This document shows, piece after piece, positions 39,551-49,700 of a stretch of DNA of 64,000 nt. The DNA is taken from the NCBI RefSeq assembly GCF_000189635.1, contig NW_002476487.1, positions 1,380 to 65,379 of the forward strand. Reading direction: 5' to 3'. Numbering within the stretch: the first letter of the stretch is position 1; the number at the start of each line of letters is the position of its first letter. The translations under genes and the position numbers were made by a program. The stretch is from Tetrahymena thermophila SB210. Taxonomy: Eukaryota > Ciliophora > Oligohymenophorea > Hymenostomatida > Tetrahymenidae. The notes under the pieces are model-generated. The model did not search any database. It was not told the DNA's origin and saw only the letters and a list, made by a program, of their open reading frames with translations.

Positions 39551-42500
39551 AAACGAAATTGGTGATTTTAATGCATCAGACTTAGGTTCTGCTTTAGCAA
39601 ACTGTACTAATCTCTCAAATTTAAAACTTGAACTCTAGTAAAAACAGTTTATTTTATTTTAGATTTTGATTGTTTTTAATATAAAAATGAGTTTAAAAAA
39701 ATAAAACTATTTTAATTTATTTATTAACTTTTTATTGATAGTATTTTTTATTATTCTGCTTCTTTTTTGCATATTTTTTTCTATTCTTTCTCAATTTAAC
39801 TTATTTATTTATTCATTTTCAATTTTTGTTTTGATTTTTAATTAATTTCTTAATATTTCATTTTTTCTTAATATTTACCTTTTAACTAACTAAGTACCTA
39901 ACTAACTATCAAATTATATTTTTTTTCTTCAATATTTAAAAAGGCTGAATAAAATTGGGGATGACGATGTTTTAAGCTTAGGTTCTGGATTAGGAAAGTG
40001 TACTAATCTCTCTAATTTGACTTTTGACCTTGGGTAATAAAGTTTAGATTTTGATATATATTTGTATAAGCATCAGTTTAAAACAATAAAACTCTTTTTA
40101 TTAAATTAATTGATTAAATTAAAATTTATAATTTTATTTTTAGCTATTTATTTACTTTTATAACATTTATTTGATTTATTTTTATTATTATTCTGCTTAT
40201 TTTTTTTTATTTCTTAATATTAATCATTCCTTTTTTCATTTATTTACAACTTTTACTTTGATTATTAAATTAATTCATTTCTTTTTATTTCATATATTTT
40301 CATCATTTTTACTTTTAACTAACTCATTAATTAAATGTATTTTCTTCTATATATAAAAAGTAACAATTAAATTGGTCCAATAGGTGCAATAGGCTTAGGT
40401 TCTGCTTTAGCAAACTGCATTATTCTCTCAAATTTAACTCTTAATCTTTGGTAAAAAATCTGTTAATCTATTTATTTATTTATTATCTTTTTATTAGATT
40501 TATTTTTCTCTTTTACCTTAATTGCGTATATTTATTTTTCTTTGATTCTTAATTTTACTCATTTAATTTTTCATTTTAAACTTTTGCTTTGATTATTAGT
40601 TAGTTAATTTCTTAACATTTCATAGTTTTTCCTTCAACTAACTAACTAATTAGTTATATATTTTTTTTCTTCAATTTTTAAAAAGTGAAAATTAAATTGG
40701 TGATGAAGGTGTTTTAGGCTTAGGATTTGATTTAGCAAAGTGCGCTAATCTCTCAAATTTGGCACTTAATCTTTCTTAAAAACAGTTTATTTGTTTTGCA
40801 AATTAGTATTTATTAGCTTTTTATTTAATTTATTTTTCTTTTTTATTCTGCTTGTGTGTTTTTTTATTTATAAATTTAACTCATTCATTTTTTCATTTTC
40901 AACTTTTGATTTTATTTTTCATTATTCATTTCTTATTTTTTCATATTTTTTCCTTCTAACTAACTAATTAATTAAATGTTATTTTTTGAATAATTAAAAG
41001 TTAAAATAAAATTGGTGACAAAGGTGCTTTAGGCTTAGGTTCTGCTTTAGAGAAACTTACTAATCTCTCAAATTTGGAACTTAATCTGTCGTAAAAATAG
41101 TTTATTCGTTTGGGATTTTGAAATTTTTTAACATAAATATGAGTTAAAAACAATAAAACTGTTTTAATTTAATTATTTAATTATTTATTTATTTTCATTT
41201 TATTTTAATTTTCTTTTTTTTTCTGCTTTGTGTATTTTTTTATTTTTCACTTTAAATTATTTATTTTTTTTATTTAAACTTTTGCTTTGATTATAAATTA
41301 ATTCATTTTTTATTATAATTAATAATATGCATTTTCTTCAATGCTTAAAAAGTTGTAATTAAATTGGTGCAATTGGTGTTTCAGGCTTAGGTTCTGGTAT
41401 AGCAAAATGCACTAATCTCTCAAATTTGGCACTTAATCTTTCGTAAAAACTGTTTATTTGATTTCAATTTTGATATTTATTAATATAAAAATGAGCTTAA
41501 AACAATATAACTAACTCTTTTAATTTATTTATTTTATTTATTTTTCTTTTTTAATTCTACTTGTGTCTATGTTTTCTTTACTTTATAAATTAATTAATTC
41601 ATTTTTTGCTTTTAAACTTTCGATTTAATTATAAATTAATAGATTTCTTATTATTTCATATTTATTTTTCTTCATTTTTTCTTTCCTGATAACTAAGTAA
41701 CTATTCAATTTTTATATATTTTCTTCAATATTTCAAAAGTTACAATAAAATTGGTGACGAAGGTGCATTAGGCTTAGGTACTGCTTTAGCAAATAACACT
41801 AATCTCTAAAATTTGACACTTTAACTCTAGTAAAAATAGTTTATTTGTTTTAGATTTTAATATTTTTTCAAGAAAATATGAATTTTAAATAAGAAAAATA
41901 TTTTAATTTATTTATTCATTTATTTGCTTTTATTTTATTTATTTTTATTTCTAAGCTTTGCTTGAGTGTTTTTTTTATTTCTTTAATTTACTCATTTATT
42001 TTTCCATTTTAAAATTTTGCTTAGATTATTAATTAATATGTTTCTTATTATTTAATATTTTTCTTCATTTATTCAATATAACTAATTTGTTAATTATTTT
42101 CATTTTCTTCAATATTTAAAAAGTTAAAATTAAATTGGTGATACATACATACATACATACTCGCACATGGTTACATGCACTCGGGATAGGGGCCCTATAT
42201 ATAATTACTTATACATTATTATTATACGTATACCAATTTATTTATATATAATTGTGGGTAATATATTAGAAGGGAAGGGTCACCTACACCCTAATGGCAT
42301 TTCTACTAATCTTCCATGATTTGACTACGCATTATGCTCGCTTCCCATTTGTATTCCAGATCTTCTGTTCAGAATGGGGCCTCCTCTTTACCACCTATCA
42401 GATTTGGCCCTTCCCTCCTACCAAGGAGACCGCTGGTAACATTCACATTTTTACATGGAATTTTTCGAAATAAAGGGGGCGGTATAGGATTCGAACCCCC

Positions 42501-43959
42501 GATATCACTGCTAAGACCCTCCGACTCGCCCACTCGAGCCGCTTAGCCCTTCTTTTAAATTGGTGATGAAGGTGTATTAGGTATAGGTTCTTGTATATCA
42601 ATGTGCACTAATCTCTCAAGCTTAACACTCGACCTCTTGTAAAAATAGTTTATTAGTTTTGGATTTTGATTGATATTTTTTAAAACAATACAACTAACTA
42701 TTTTAATTTAGTATTTATTAATTTTCATTTGATTTATTTTTATTTTTTATTTTACTTATCTTCTTTATTTTCTCTTAAAATAAAACTCTTTTATTTTTCA
42801 TTTTAAATTTTTGCTTTGAATATTAGTCATTTAATTAATTTTTGAAGATTTTATATTTTTTCTTCATTTTTACCTTCAAACTAACAATTTTTTTGCAATA
42901 TTTAAAAAGTTTCAATAAAGTTGGCATAATTGGAGCATCAAGCTTAGGTTCTGCTTTAAAAAATTGCACTAATCTTTAAACTTTAACACTTGCACTCAAG
43001 TAAGAAGAGTTTATTTGTTTTGGATTTCTACATTTTTTAAGATAAAAATGAATATAAAATAAAAAATATCTTTTAATTTGAATTATTTTTCTTTTGCTTG
43101 TGTGTTTTTTAACTTTTATTTCTTAATTTTAATCAATTATTTTCATCTTTTTGTTTGATTACAAACTAATTCATTTCATATATTTTTCTTCAATATTTAA
43201 AAGTTAAAATAAAATTGGTGATGAAGGTACATTATTCTTAGGTTCTGCTTTAGCACAGTGCACTAATCTCTCAAATTTAACACTTAATCTTTCGTAAGAA
43301 GAGTTTATTTATTTGAATTTTTTAATATAAAAATTAATTTAAAACAATAAAACTCATCATTTAATTTATTTATTTACTTTTTATTTGATTTATTTTTCTT
43401 TTTTATTCAATTTGTGTGTGCTTTTCTAATTTCTTAATTTGAATCATTCATTTTTACATTTTAAACTTTTGATTTGATTAAAAAGTTTTTTATTTCTTAT
43501 TATTTTATATTTTTTCTTTCTAACTAACTAATTAATTATATGTATATTCTTTAATATTTAAAAAGTCGTAATTAAATTAGTGCAATTTGTGCATCGGGCT
43601 TAGGTTCTGCTTTAGCAAAATGCGCTAATCTATCAAATTTGGCTCTTAATCTTTCGTAAAAACAATTTTTTTGCATTGGATTTATATTTTTTTATATAAA
43701 TACGAATTTAATACTACAACACTGTTTATTTATTTATTTGATTTATTTTTCTTTTTTTATTCTTCTTATTCAAATTTTATTTACTATTTAAAATATCATT
43801 TAAATTTAAACATTTTATTCAGTTAAATTGGATTAGTAATTTACACTAATTTATATTAAAAGAAAAAACGAAATCAATGGATCAGAAGAATTTAAAGTAA
43901 ATAGCAAGCTTTTTAAATCAAAAAGATTAGTTGCTTTTAAAATATATTTCTAACTATGA
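39551..43959 (+). CDS. LRR-repeat protein interrupted by a retroposon (gene F)
   Basis: LRR exons on the plus strand: 39551-39637 (87 nt), then 90-nt exons at 39944, 40361, 40686, 41001, 41353, 41740, an eighth split as 42124-42142 plus 42568-42638, then 42910, 43204, 43566, and a likely terminal exon 43863-43959 ending in TGA (reading KLFKSKRLVAFKIYF near the end). Units read GDEGALGLGSALAKCTNLSNL-like and belong to the same subfamily as gene 1 and the minus array. Acceptors follow TTCTTCAATATTTAAAAAG and donors are GTAAAA. Exon 8 contains a 412-bp SINE-like insertion; removing it and one 13-bp duplication restores exactly 90 nt. With it, reading continues into an in-frame TGA near 42318. 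Exon 4 has lost its donor (TT at 40776 for GT). The starting exon was not found. As present, this copy is probably disrupted. Confidence 0.82.
42130..42142 (+). repeat. Target-site duplication, left copy
   Basis: TTAAATTGGTGAT, identical to 42555-42567. It flanks the SINE-like insert directly. The uninterrupted sister exons read AAATTGGTGATGAAGG here, confirming the original target. Confidence 0.93.
42143..42554 (-). mobile_element. tRNA-derived SINE-like retroposon, 412 bp, inserted in LRR exon 8 of gene F
   Basis: Read on the minus strand, the head at 42554 contains an A-box-like GGCTCGAGTGGGCGAG and, about 35 bases on, a perfect B box GGTTCGAATCC (plus strand 42487-42497), in a context like the 3' half of a class II (Ser/Leu-type) tRNA. 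An unrelated body of about 300 bp follows, and the tail is a (GTAT)n run of about 20 bp (plus strand 42143-42160). It is flanked by perfect 13-bp direct repeats. Head, body, simple-repeat tail and target duplication are the defining layout of a SINE. Base composition is much richer in G+C than the host DNA. It has no coding capacity. A partner LINE supplying reverse transcriptase is not in the window. Confidence 0.88.
42555..42567 (+). repeat. Target-site duplication, right copy
   Basis: TTAAATTGGTGAT, identical to the left copy. The LRR exon resumes immediately after it with GAAGGTGTATTAGG. Confidence 0.93.
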
Positions 43960-43990
43960 TAAAAAAATGGAGAAAATACAAAAATAAATA

Positions 43991-44090
43991 NNNNNNNNNN
44001 NNNNNNNNNNNNNNNNNNNNNNNNNNNNNNNNNNNNNNNNNNNNNNNNNNNNNNNNNNNNNNNNNNNNNNNNNNNNNNNNNNNNNNNNNN
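43991..44090. other. Assembly gap (100 N)
   Basis: Exactly 100 N just after the likely 3' end of gene F. Missing sequence here could carry more of gene F or a boundary of the next unit. Confidence 0.98.
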
Positions 44091-44214
44091 TGTAGATGCC
44101 AGGCAAAATTATTCTAAATTCAAATTTTTTTTATATCTTGGTGTACTCTGTCTGCAAACATTAATTAAAAATTATTAAAATATATTTTTTTTGATTAATA
44201 ATTATAAATAAAAA

Positions 44215-44367
44215 ATGAAATAAATAAATAAAGAATATTACCAGGAAATAAATTATAATATCTCTAAATACTATTAAAATGATGGGAATTTTAATATGGT
44301 TTATGAGGAATTTAAAAAATCTTTACAAATTATTGAATAACCTAAAGATTTAAAAATTGATATTTAG
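44215..44367 (+). CDS. Possible first exon of a small unknown gene
   Basis: ATG at 44215 opens 51 codons to a GTATCC donor-like site at 44368; the reading (for example DGNFNMVYEEFKKSLQIIEQ) is less A/T-biased than chance frames nearby. A second exon may start at 44403 after a 35-nt intron, but the continuation gives conflicting frames. No homology is recognised. Random open frames of this length are common when only TGA is a stop, so this is tentative. Confidence 0.25.
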
Positions 44368-44994
44368 GTATCCATTCTCTTTTTTAACTTACTCCAAAAT
44401 AGGATTCAAAAATGAATTTTATTAGTATTTTATCAAAGATTTTTAAATTTAATTATTAAAATAATTGTCTAAAGTAAGTTAAAAAAATAATTTTTTTAGA
44501 ATAATAGCTCTCATTCATATTACAAAATCCTGAACTTAAAATTATAATAAAAAAATAAACTCAATTTAAAATAAAAAAATAATAAATAAGCTATCTAATA
44601 ACTGAAAATAATTATATAAATAATCAAAATATTAAATGATAGTTTAATTTTTATTAACAATTTATTCATTTATTTTATATCAACATCGATCGTATTTTTT
44701 CATCATCATCTGTATGTAGTTTCTTCTTCTTGAACTTCTAAATCACTATTTTTTTTATTATTTATTAGTTACTATTATAAAGTTACTTAAATAAATTTTA
44801 TAATTTTAAATTTCTTCAAAATTTTTATAAATAAACAATTATATGAATATTTTATTTTTATTTCAAATATTTATTACCATGCTTAACTTATATATTTATT
44901 TTAATAGCTAATCGCGAAACAATATTTTTATTTTTTTATAGAGAAGAATGTTAAAAGTCAAAAATGAAGAAGGTGGATAATTTTTAAATTAATA
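44368..44994. other. AT-rich spacer
   Basis: No supported gene. A short GC-richer stretch near 44690-44750 has no consistent frame. Confidence 0.4.
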
Positions 44995-46310
44995 TCATAT
45001 ATAGAATAAAGAGTGTATACTTTAATTATTTATTGCATATAGGTACTTCATATCTTACAACTTTTTCTTAAAACTTTCTGTATTAGAATCAATTTCAAAC
45101 CCTATTATAACTTCATAAATTAAAAAAATAATAATATTGTGAAATCTAGATTTTGCTTAATAATAATAGTATTACTTCAAATTCTTTATTCTCATTAATA
45201 TAAAGCTTTTTGCAAATTGATATTCTTAAAGAGTCTTTTTAAACTATTTGAATTATATAATTTCATCTTGCATCATTTTAACTTTTAATAAAGATTAAAA
45301 ATTTTTTTCTATTTTTTCTTTAATATGTGATTCAATTTAATTTTTGGTAATGGTTTTATTTTTTCAATATCAAATGCTTTAAAACACCGAATTTAACCAA
45401 TTAAATTGAATCTATCACTTAAGCAGTTTAAAATAGTATTTATTATTTTATTGAATTCAAGTATAACAGGATTTAATTTATTATTTAGGTATGATATTTC
45501 TTATCAGCTATTTTATTACCTTTCTTATATTTCAAATTAATTCAAATTTGAAATAAAACTTCTTTATTTATGGCCTAATTATTCTTTTAAGAATTTTAAA
45601 CCTAAAATATATTGATCATAGCTTACTTATTACTTAGATAGATTAAGAAGTTTACTAGACATATTTCTTATCAAAAAGTTTAATGCTTTCAAAAATATCA
45701 GCATATGTAACTAAAAATAAAAAAAATCTATCTTGATTAGTAGAATTAAAAGTTATTTGCTTATTTCTGAGTCTATAAAATTCAAAGACTTAACTATAGC
45801 TACATATTAATCAAATATTTTTAAATTGAAGAAAAATAAGAAATCCTTCATAAATCGTAAATGGAGTGGCTATAAAAGTTATTTTGGCTTATATTAAATA
45901 ATTTATTTAAAGATAATTTTCGAACTCCGATTTCTCTTATTCATTAGTTTCTCTAATATATGATTAGATCTTTTTGAATTATTAAAAAATTGATGTATTT
46001 TAAACAAAAACAAGCTAATTAGCATTTTTCATTAAACCAAAAAGGTTTAAACAATCATATAAACCCAAATTTACACATTGAGCTCAGCGGTATATTTACT
46101 ACAGACAGGGAATTATGTTTTTAAGTTTTACAATCAATCCGTTTTATTCTGAAAAAATAGCTGTATCATCATCAGTAGAAATAAATATTAATTAAGAATA
46201 AATTATGAAATTTTTAAGTAAATTGAATAACTAAAAAGACAAATTATTCTTTAACTTCACAAGCATTACTTAAATATTTTGCAGTAATTGCTGATAGAAT
46301 TTAATTATAA
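44995..46310 (-). pseudogene. Decayed hAT-type transposase (DUF4371-like)
   Basis: On the minus strand one frame can be followed from about 46305 to 45600 with TGA only after an IYR and after a KNI segment, then resumes in shifted frames at about 45464-45180 and 45170-44995. Motifs in order: ISTDDDTAIFSEQNGLIVKL (fits the DDD/E-containing DE-T-DI-EQ block of DUF4371/hAT proteins), AQCVNLGLYDCLNLF (like the C-x-x-H/N-L-N-L block), NTILNCLSDRFN (like the EL-x-x-RF block) and, near the C terminus, FEIDSNTESFKKKLQDMKYL, close to the hAT dimerisation motif (P-x-x-S-N-x-x-E-R-x-F-S-x-L-x-x-I-K). Several TGAs and at least two frame changes suggest decay; unrecognised short introns are the alternative. 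Terminal inverted repeats and 8-bp duplications were not found. Family assignment is by motif order and spacing only. Confidence 0.45.
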
Positions 46311-46791
46311 AAATTTAAATCTATTTTATAAGCAACTTTTTATTAAAGTGATAAATAAAGATTTCTTGAATATTTATATAAACAATTTGAACATAAAAAC
46401 AATATACAAATACATTAATTGCATTATCTTTTATAATAAAATCAGATGAATATATTAAATAAAGTACTTAAAATTTTATATTAAGGTTATTTCATATATA
46501 TTAAATATCTTCTTGGTTGAAGTTAATTAGATTAAACATTAAACATTCACTTTCTGTATTATGAGTGAAATCAAATAAAAAGAAGGATTTTAACTTCCCA
46601 TGCATTTTGAATGTTAATAAATGTGAATGCTAGAAATTGACTTGGTAGAATATTGAAGATTTTATATAAGGGGAAAATCTTTGTTTTTTGTATTATTTTT
46701 TATTAAGAAAAAAGCTAATTTAGCAAAGTGAATTAAAGTAAAGGAAAGCAAAGCAATTAAGCAAGCAAAAATAGGTTAAAGGCAAGAAGAA
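46311..46791. other. 5' flank of gene C
   Basis: From about 46370 this matches the 5' flank of gene D (from about 57980), including the stretch TAGAATATTGAAGATTTTAT and the purine-rich leader just before ATG. The conserved flank could contain the promoter, but no defined motif is recognisable. Confidence 0.55.
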
Positions 46792-49700
46792 ATGTCAAGT
46801 TCTAAGTAAGTAAGATAAGAAGTTGAGAAACAAATCAAAAATTGTACCATCAAGAAGCAAAATGTCAAGAAGTTCTTCAAGTTAATGAAAAAATAGTAAA
46901 AGCATTACCAGATTTTAGAGTTTGCAGGAAATGGATCATTTGCATTAGTTTTAAAGGCTATCAACAAAAATACAGGCTAAACAGTGGCTCTTAAAGTTGT
47001 TGAATGTGATGAAAGCGACTTAAAAGGAATGGAAGTTATTCAAGAAGAGTACAAAATGCTGTAGATATTCAGTGGTTGTAAGTACATTATCAAAGTATTC
47101 AACAGTTTCTACCTTACTGAAAGCATCGATTCTGATGAAGATGAAGATGATAATTAAATTCCAGTAGATTAAAGTAACAACTAATCAAGCTTATTGAGGA
47201 TATTCTATGTTATGGAATAGGAATTTTGTCAAAGTAATATACTTCAATAAATTGCTATATATTCCTTTTAAATTCATACTCATTTTAAGATGATTGCGGA
47301 AGTTAAAAAATTCTAAAAAGACATTTTTATTAGTTTTTATTATTTTTGCTTGTTAATTAAATGACAAAATCAAAATGAATGAATTTTTTAATTAAATAGT
47401 AAATTTCATTGATTTTAGTATGAATCAATGAATTAATTCGTTTTTTTCCTTTTTCTTATTTCGCTTTAAATTATTCATTCATTTTTAACACTTTTCTAAA
47501 TTTTTATTTACTTTAATGTTAATAATGAATGCAATTCACATTTAACTAGTAAGATGAGATAAAGAAAGCATTTAATATCAAAAAATCAATAATTCAACAC
47601 ACTTTACCTTGTTATTTAACAAAGAAATTAATCAAATAATTTTGTATTCATTTTTAAATAAATAAAATTGCATACATTTAATATTCAAAATAAACAAATA
47701 ATAAAGATATCCTTTATTCAATTTATTAATGAGTATCAATCATTATTATTAATAATTTACTTGCAAAATAAAATAAGAAAATATTTATTCATATTTTTAA
47801 TATTTGCCTTTATTTTTTCAAATATAATGCAAAACACATTTCTATTCAAATTGAATGATAAAAATAAAATTGCAATCACTTTTTATTATATTATTTTTAA
47901 TAAATTTAATAATATATTTAACTATTTTTTAAAATAATTTATTTAAAAATATAATTAAATAATAGCTTTAACACAAATAATATTTATCTTCCATTAAAAA
48001 TATGTTATTTTTAGCTAAATCAAACTAATGCTAAAATAAATAAACAATGATAACAAAAATAAATTTACTTCTTTAATTTTTAAATAGTTTTCAATAATAT
48101 TTTATTTAATTTTTATCAAAACTTAATATAAAAGCTACCCTAGAGTCATTCATTGATACTTGTAGGAAAAAAAATAGCTATCCAAGCTAATAAATGAAAG
48201 AAATAATGACAATCTAAATCTTAGATTCTGTGGCCTTTTTGCACAGATTTGATGTTGTGCATAGAGATATAAAGCCATCAAACTTTTTGCTTAACTTTGA
48301 TCAAAACGGCAATCCAACTCTTAAGCTATGTAATTTCTATTATTTGATTTATTTAAAATAAATACTTTTTAGACTTTAGAGATATTAAATAAATTTTATG
48401 AAGTTGAATTTAAGTAAATCTTAACAATTTTTAAGATAATTCATCATTCATTAGAAATATCCAAGAAAAATTCAATTAAAACTCCAATAATACTCACTTA
48501 TTAAAATTTTTCTTTTTAAAATATAATTTATTCTTATAAAATTTAAAATGAATAAATAAATAATAAATAACTATCAAAATAAAGCTCAACAAGAACATTA
48601 TTTTTAAAATATTGACATTGAGTTAAATTATATTTCATGAAATTGACAGCAATTAAAAAAAAAACTTCCTAATAAAGCAAATAAAGGAGTTTTTTGAAAA
48701 TAATATCAATTTTTTATATTTTAAAAAAATTTAAAAGAAATTCAAGAAATTAACTCACTATTTTTAAAAGCTAATCTTATTTATATCTGATACAATATTC
48801 ATTAGATATTTTTTTAAAATACCTTCATAATAAAATGAAATTGATCTCAATTATTGTTAAAAATAAAATTTTTTATTTGAACAAACTAAATTTTCAATAA
48901 ATACATTTAAAAATAAGCTTTAAAATATCTAAAATACAAAGAAAGTTAGATTAAATTACTTTAATTGTGTATATTTAGAGTATTCAAGAAATAACAATAA
49001 GAACTACTCACATTTTATCAAAATTAATCTCAATATACAGATTAAATTAAACATTTATAGCTTTAATTATCTAAAAGTTTTGTTTCATAACATTTTTTCA
49101 AGAAATAAACTTTATCATAAATAAAATCTTAAAAAAACAAAAAATTATACGTTTGAATTGTTACAATCACTAAAAAGCTACTTGATTTGATAGCTAAATT
49201 TTAATTTATTTACCATATCCAAATGAAATAAACATAAAAATTTTTTATTTTAATTATAATTTATTATTTTATAAAAAAATTCATTTTTTATCCCTTAATT
49301 AATGTGGATATATGGTTTCTTAAATACCTCTTTAATACATTAAATAAGTTAAACCTAATTTAACATTAATACTTTTAGTGAAATAATAAGAATATCGATT
49401 GATAGATATATTTTCATTTAATTATCTTTAAATATATATTTACCCAAAAGCAATTAGCTCATAGTTTCTCATAATTACTTGTAGCTAAATAAAAAAAAAT
49501 TTTAAAAACTTTTAAATATTTATTATTTCAAGTATTAATTAAACTATTTTTTTTTTTGCAAGAGTGTCTTTGAAATTATATTTTTACTATTTAATGAAAC
49601 TAAGAATAATTATCAAAACAAACAAAATACTATTATTAAATTAAGATGACAGTTGTTTGCTTTCTTTCTTCATTAAGATTTAATTTCAAACAATTCCATC

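Noticed and set aside
42334-42546. Open frame of 70 codons in the GC-richer patch
   Set aside because: It lies inside the SINE-like element and antisense to its tRNA-like head; non-coding repeat sequence.
42480-42554. Functional tRNA gene on the minus strand
   Set aside because: B box is perfect and an A-box-like block is present, but acceptor and T stems do not pair properly; better explained as the tRNA-derived head of a SINE.
45548-46205. Plus-strand open frames with coding-like composition (for example MEWLQKLFWLILNN)
   Set aside because: Antisense to the hAT-like relic, which has ordered family motifs; the plus frames have none.
47668-47937. Open frame of 89 codons
   Set aside because: Lies in the first intron of gene C, is A/T-extreme in composition and is not conserved in the gene D intron; chance frame.
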